DNA from: Betaproteobacteria bacterium | GTDB lineage: Bacteria > Pseudomonadota > Gammaproteobacteria > Burkholderiales > Casimicrobiaceae | NCBI GenBank assembly: GCA_005883655.1 | Contig: VBDA01000019.1 | Location: 1 to 6,166, forward strand | Direction of reading: 5' to 3' | DNA: 6,166 nt | In this document: in pieces, positions 4,890 to 6,166 of the stretch | Position numbering within the stretch: position 1 is the first letter of the stretch | Layout of the letters: each line of letters opens with the position of its first letter | Made by a program: the position numbers and the translations under genes | The notes under the pieces: generated by a model | Seen by the model: only the letters and a program-made list of their open reading frames with translations | The model's database searches: none | What the model was told of the DNA's origin: nothing

Positions 4890-6166
4890 TCAGCGGACGT
4901 TCACCGCTTGCCGGTGCGACACGCCGGTCATTGCGGCTGCCTTTGGTTCCGAGCGTGCTGCCGCAAGATACTGATGTATCTGCGCGACAGCGGCAGCGCC
5001 TTCGCCGATCGCGCCGCCGACACGCTTCACCGAACCGGAGCGCACGTCGCCGACTGCGAAAACGCCGGGCACGCTTGACTCCAGCGGAGCGGGCACATGA
5101 TCCGCGTCGTGACTGGCCGTCTCCTGACCGGTCCGCACAAAGCCGTGCAAGTCGACCGCGATGCCACAGCTCTCCAGCCAGCGGGTCTCCGGATCCGCGC
5201 CGACAAAAAGGAACACATGTCGGGCCGGGGTTTTTTCTTCGACACCGGTTCGATTGTCGCGCCAGGACACCGCCGTGAGACCTTCCAATGGGTCCCCGTG
5301 AAGTTGCGTCAGCTCGGTGTGAGGCCGCAACTCGATGTTCGGTGTGGCACCGATACGGTCTATCAAATAACGTGACATGCTCGCGGCCAGGCCAGAGCCG
5401 CGTATCAGCATGAACACTTTTGCTGCGTGCTGCGCCAGGAATACCGCGGCCTGACCTGCCGAGTTGCCGCCGCCCACGAGCACCACTTTTGCATTGGCGC
5501 AGGTCTTCGCTTCGAGGGCGGATGCCCAGTACGAAACGCCTCTTCCTTCGAACTCACTCAAGCCCGGCACTTCGGGCCGGCGATAACGCGCACCGCTGGC
5601 GATGACGACCGTCCTCGATCTGAGCCGGCGTCCGTCGGCGAGCTTCAACGACAGTACGCCGTCCCGGCCGGCATCTGAGCAGTCCAGCGCGGCCGCCTGC
5701 GCGGGAATCATGATCTCGGCGCCGAATTTTTGCGCCTGGACGAAGGCGCGGCCCGCGAGCGCCTGACCGGAGATGCCGGTGGGAAAGCCCAGGTAGTTTT
5801 CAATTCGCGCGCTGGCCCCCGCCTGTCCACCATACGACCGACAGTCCAATACGACGACGTGCAAGCCTTCCGAAGCCGCGTACACGGCAGTCGCGAGTCC
5901 CGCCGGGCCGGCGCCAACGACGATGACATCGTAGAGCTCGTTGCGCTCGGCCGAATCGACCATTCCAAGGCAGCGCGCAAGCGCGTTGTCAGTGGGATTG
6001 ACCAGCGCCAAGCCATCGGGGCACACCACCAGCACGTCGGCCGGGGCCGCGCCGTACTGCTCCAGCAGCGCGGCGGCTGCGCTGTCCTGCGCGGGGTCGA
6101 TGGACTGATGTGGCTGGCCGTTGCGGCTGAGGAAGTTCCGTAACCGGAGCAGCTCCGGAGATTCCG
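4890..6166 (-). CDS. Thioredoxin-reductase-like FAD/NAD(P)H flavoprotein of the fused response-regulator / cNMP-binding family, N-terminus outside window
   Basis: The reading frame is open to the right edge; 424 residues are visible and at least one further N-terminal domain is missing. Visible residues about 1-70 (LLRLRNFLSRNGQPH, then DVLVVCPDG) form the small thioredoxin-like linker domain that, in this family, joins a cNMP-binding or receiver domain to the reductase. The reductase part has the FAD motif VGAGPAG (bases about 5898-5915), the GGQAGASARIENYLGFP signature, the NAD(P)H motif GGGNSAG (about 5454-5474) and the closing FAD motif GVFAVGD. Where true thioredoxin reductases have CATC, this protein reads WASALEAKTC (5499-5528), so the redox-active CxxC is absent, as I recall for this subfamily. 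It is therefore more likely an NAD(P)H-dependent flavin oxidoreductase with another partner than a genuine thioredoxin reductase. It is the first visible gene of the operon. A GTG at 6035 is internal to the family-conserved region and is not the start. Confidence 0.93.
   Translation of the reverse strand, partial: ESPELLRLRNFLSRNGQPHQSIDPAQDSAAAALLEQYGAAPADVLVVCPDGLALVNPTDNALARCLGMVDSAERNELYDVIVVGAGPAGLATAVYAASEGLHVVVLDCRSYGGQAGASARIENYLGFPTGISGQALAGRAFVQAQKFGAEIMIPAQAAALDCSDAGRDGVLSLKLADGRRLRSRTVVIASGARYRRPEVPGLSEFEGRGVSYWASALEAKTCANAKVVLVGGGNSAGQAAVFLAQHAAKVFMLIRGSGLAASMSRYLIDRIGATPNIELRPHTELTQLHGDPLEGLTAVSWRDNRTGVEEKTPARHVFLFVGADPETRWLESCGIAVDLHGFVRTGQETASHDADHVPAPLESSVPGVFAVGDVRSGSVKRVGGAIGEGAAAVAQIHQYLAAARSEPKAAAMTGVSHRQAVNVR

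Noticed and set aside
4999..6033. Calling this gene trxB
   Set aside because: The CxxC needed for thioredoxin reduction is absent and the protein has extra N-terminal domains, so the symbol would mislead.

Overview
The window is a GC-rich, gene-dense bacterial stretch in which every supported gene lies on the minus strand. The codon choice, the GC-rich third positions, the GAGGAGG/AAGGAG-type ribosome binding sites and the protein families together suggest a proteobacterium. A Burkholderia-like betaproteobacterium is one plausible source, but the sequence does not settle the genus. There are no RNA genes, insertion sequences, CRISPR arrays or attachment sites that I can support.

Layout, in the direction of transcription (right to left). 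(1) 6166-4890 is the 3' part of a flavoprotein of the fused/cNMP-linked thioredoxin-reductase-like family, cut by the right edge. (2) 4850-3924 is an exported alpha/beta hydrolase resembling the Cif epoxide hydrolases. (3) 3874-3173 is a pirin with the full quercetinase-type metal site. (4) 3133-2384 is a DUF1275/YoaK-type membrane protein. (5) 2350-2081 is a small UBP-type zinc-finger protein. (6) 2055-430 is an MFS exporter of the MFS_3 type with a C-terminal soluble alpha/beta domain. Gaps between these six genes are only about 25-50 bases and almost every start has a good Shine-Dalgarno, so they look like one operon whose promoter lies outside the window. (7) After a 111-base gap, 318-1 begins the small [2Fe-2S] subunit of a molybdenum hydroxylase, cut by the left edge; its other subunits should follow beyond position 1.

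Taken together the cassette looks like an accessory stress or detoxification module: a flavin/NAD(P)H oxidoreductase, an exported hydrolase of the epoxide/halide-opening type, a cupin that may act on aromatic compounds, two integral membrane proteins (one a probable drug/small-molecule exporter) and a zinc-finger protein of unknown ligand. This joint role is inference from gene content and spacing.

The points most worth a second look are a 10-codon mini-ORF that bridges the zinc-finger gene and the MFS gene through two ATGA stop/start overlaps; a Cif-like hydrolase that appears to have Phe in place of the ring-opening Tyr; a thioredoxin-reductase-like protein lacking the CxxC; and a bacterial UBP finger whose ubiquitin-tail-binding Arg position is acidic.
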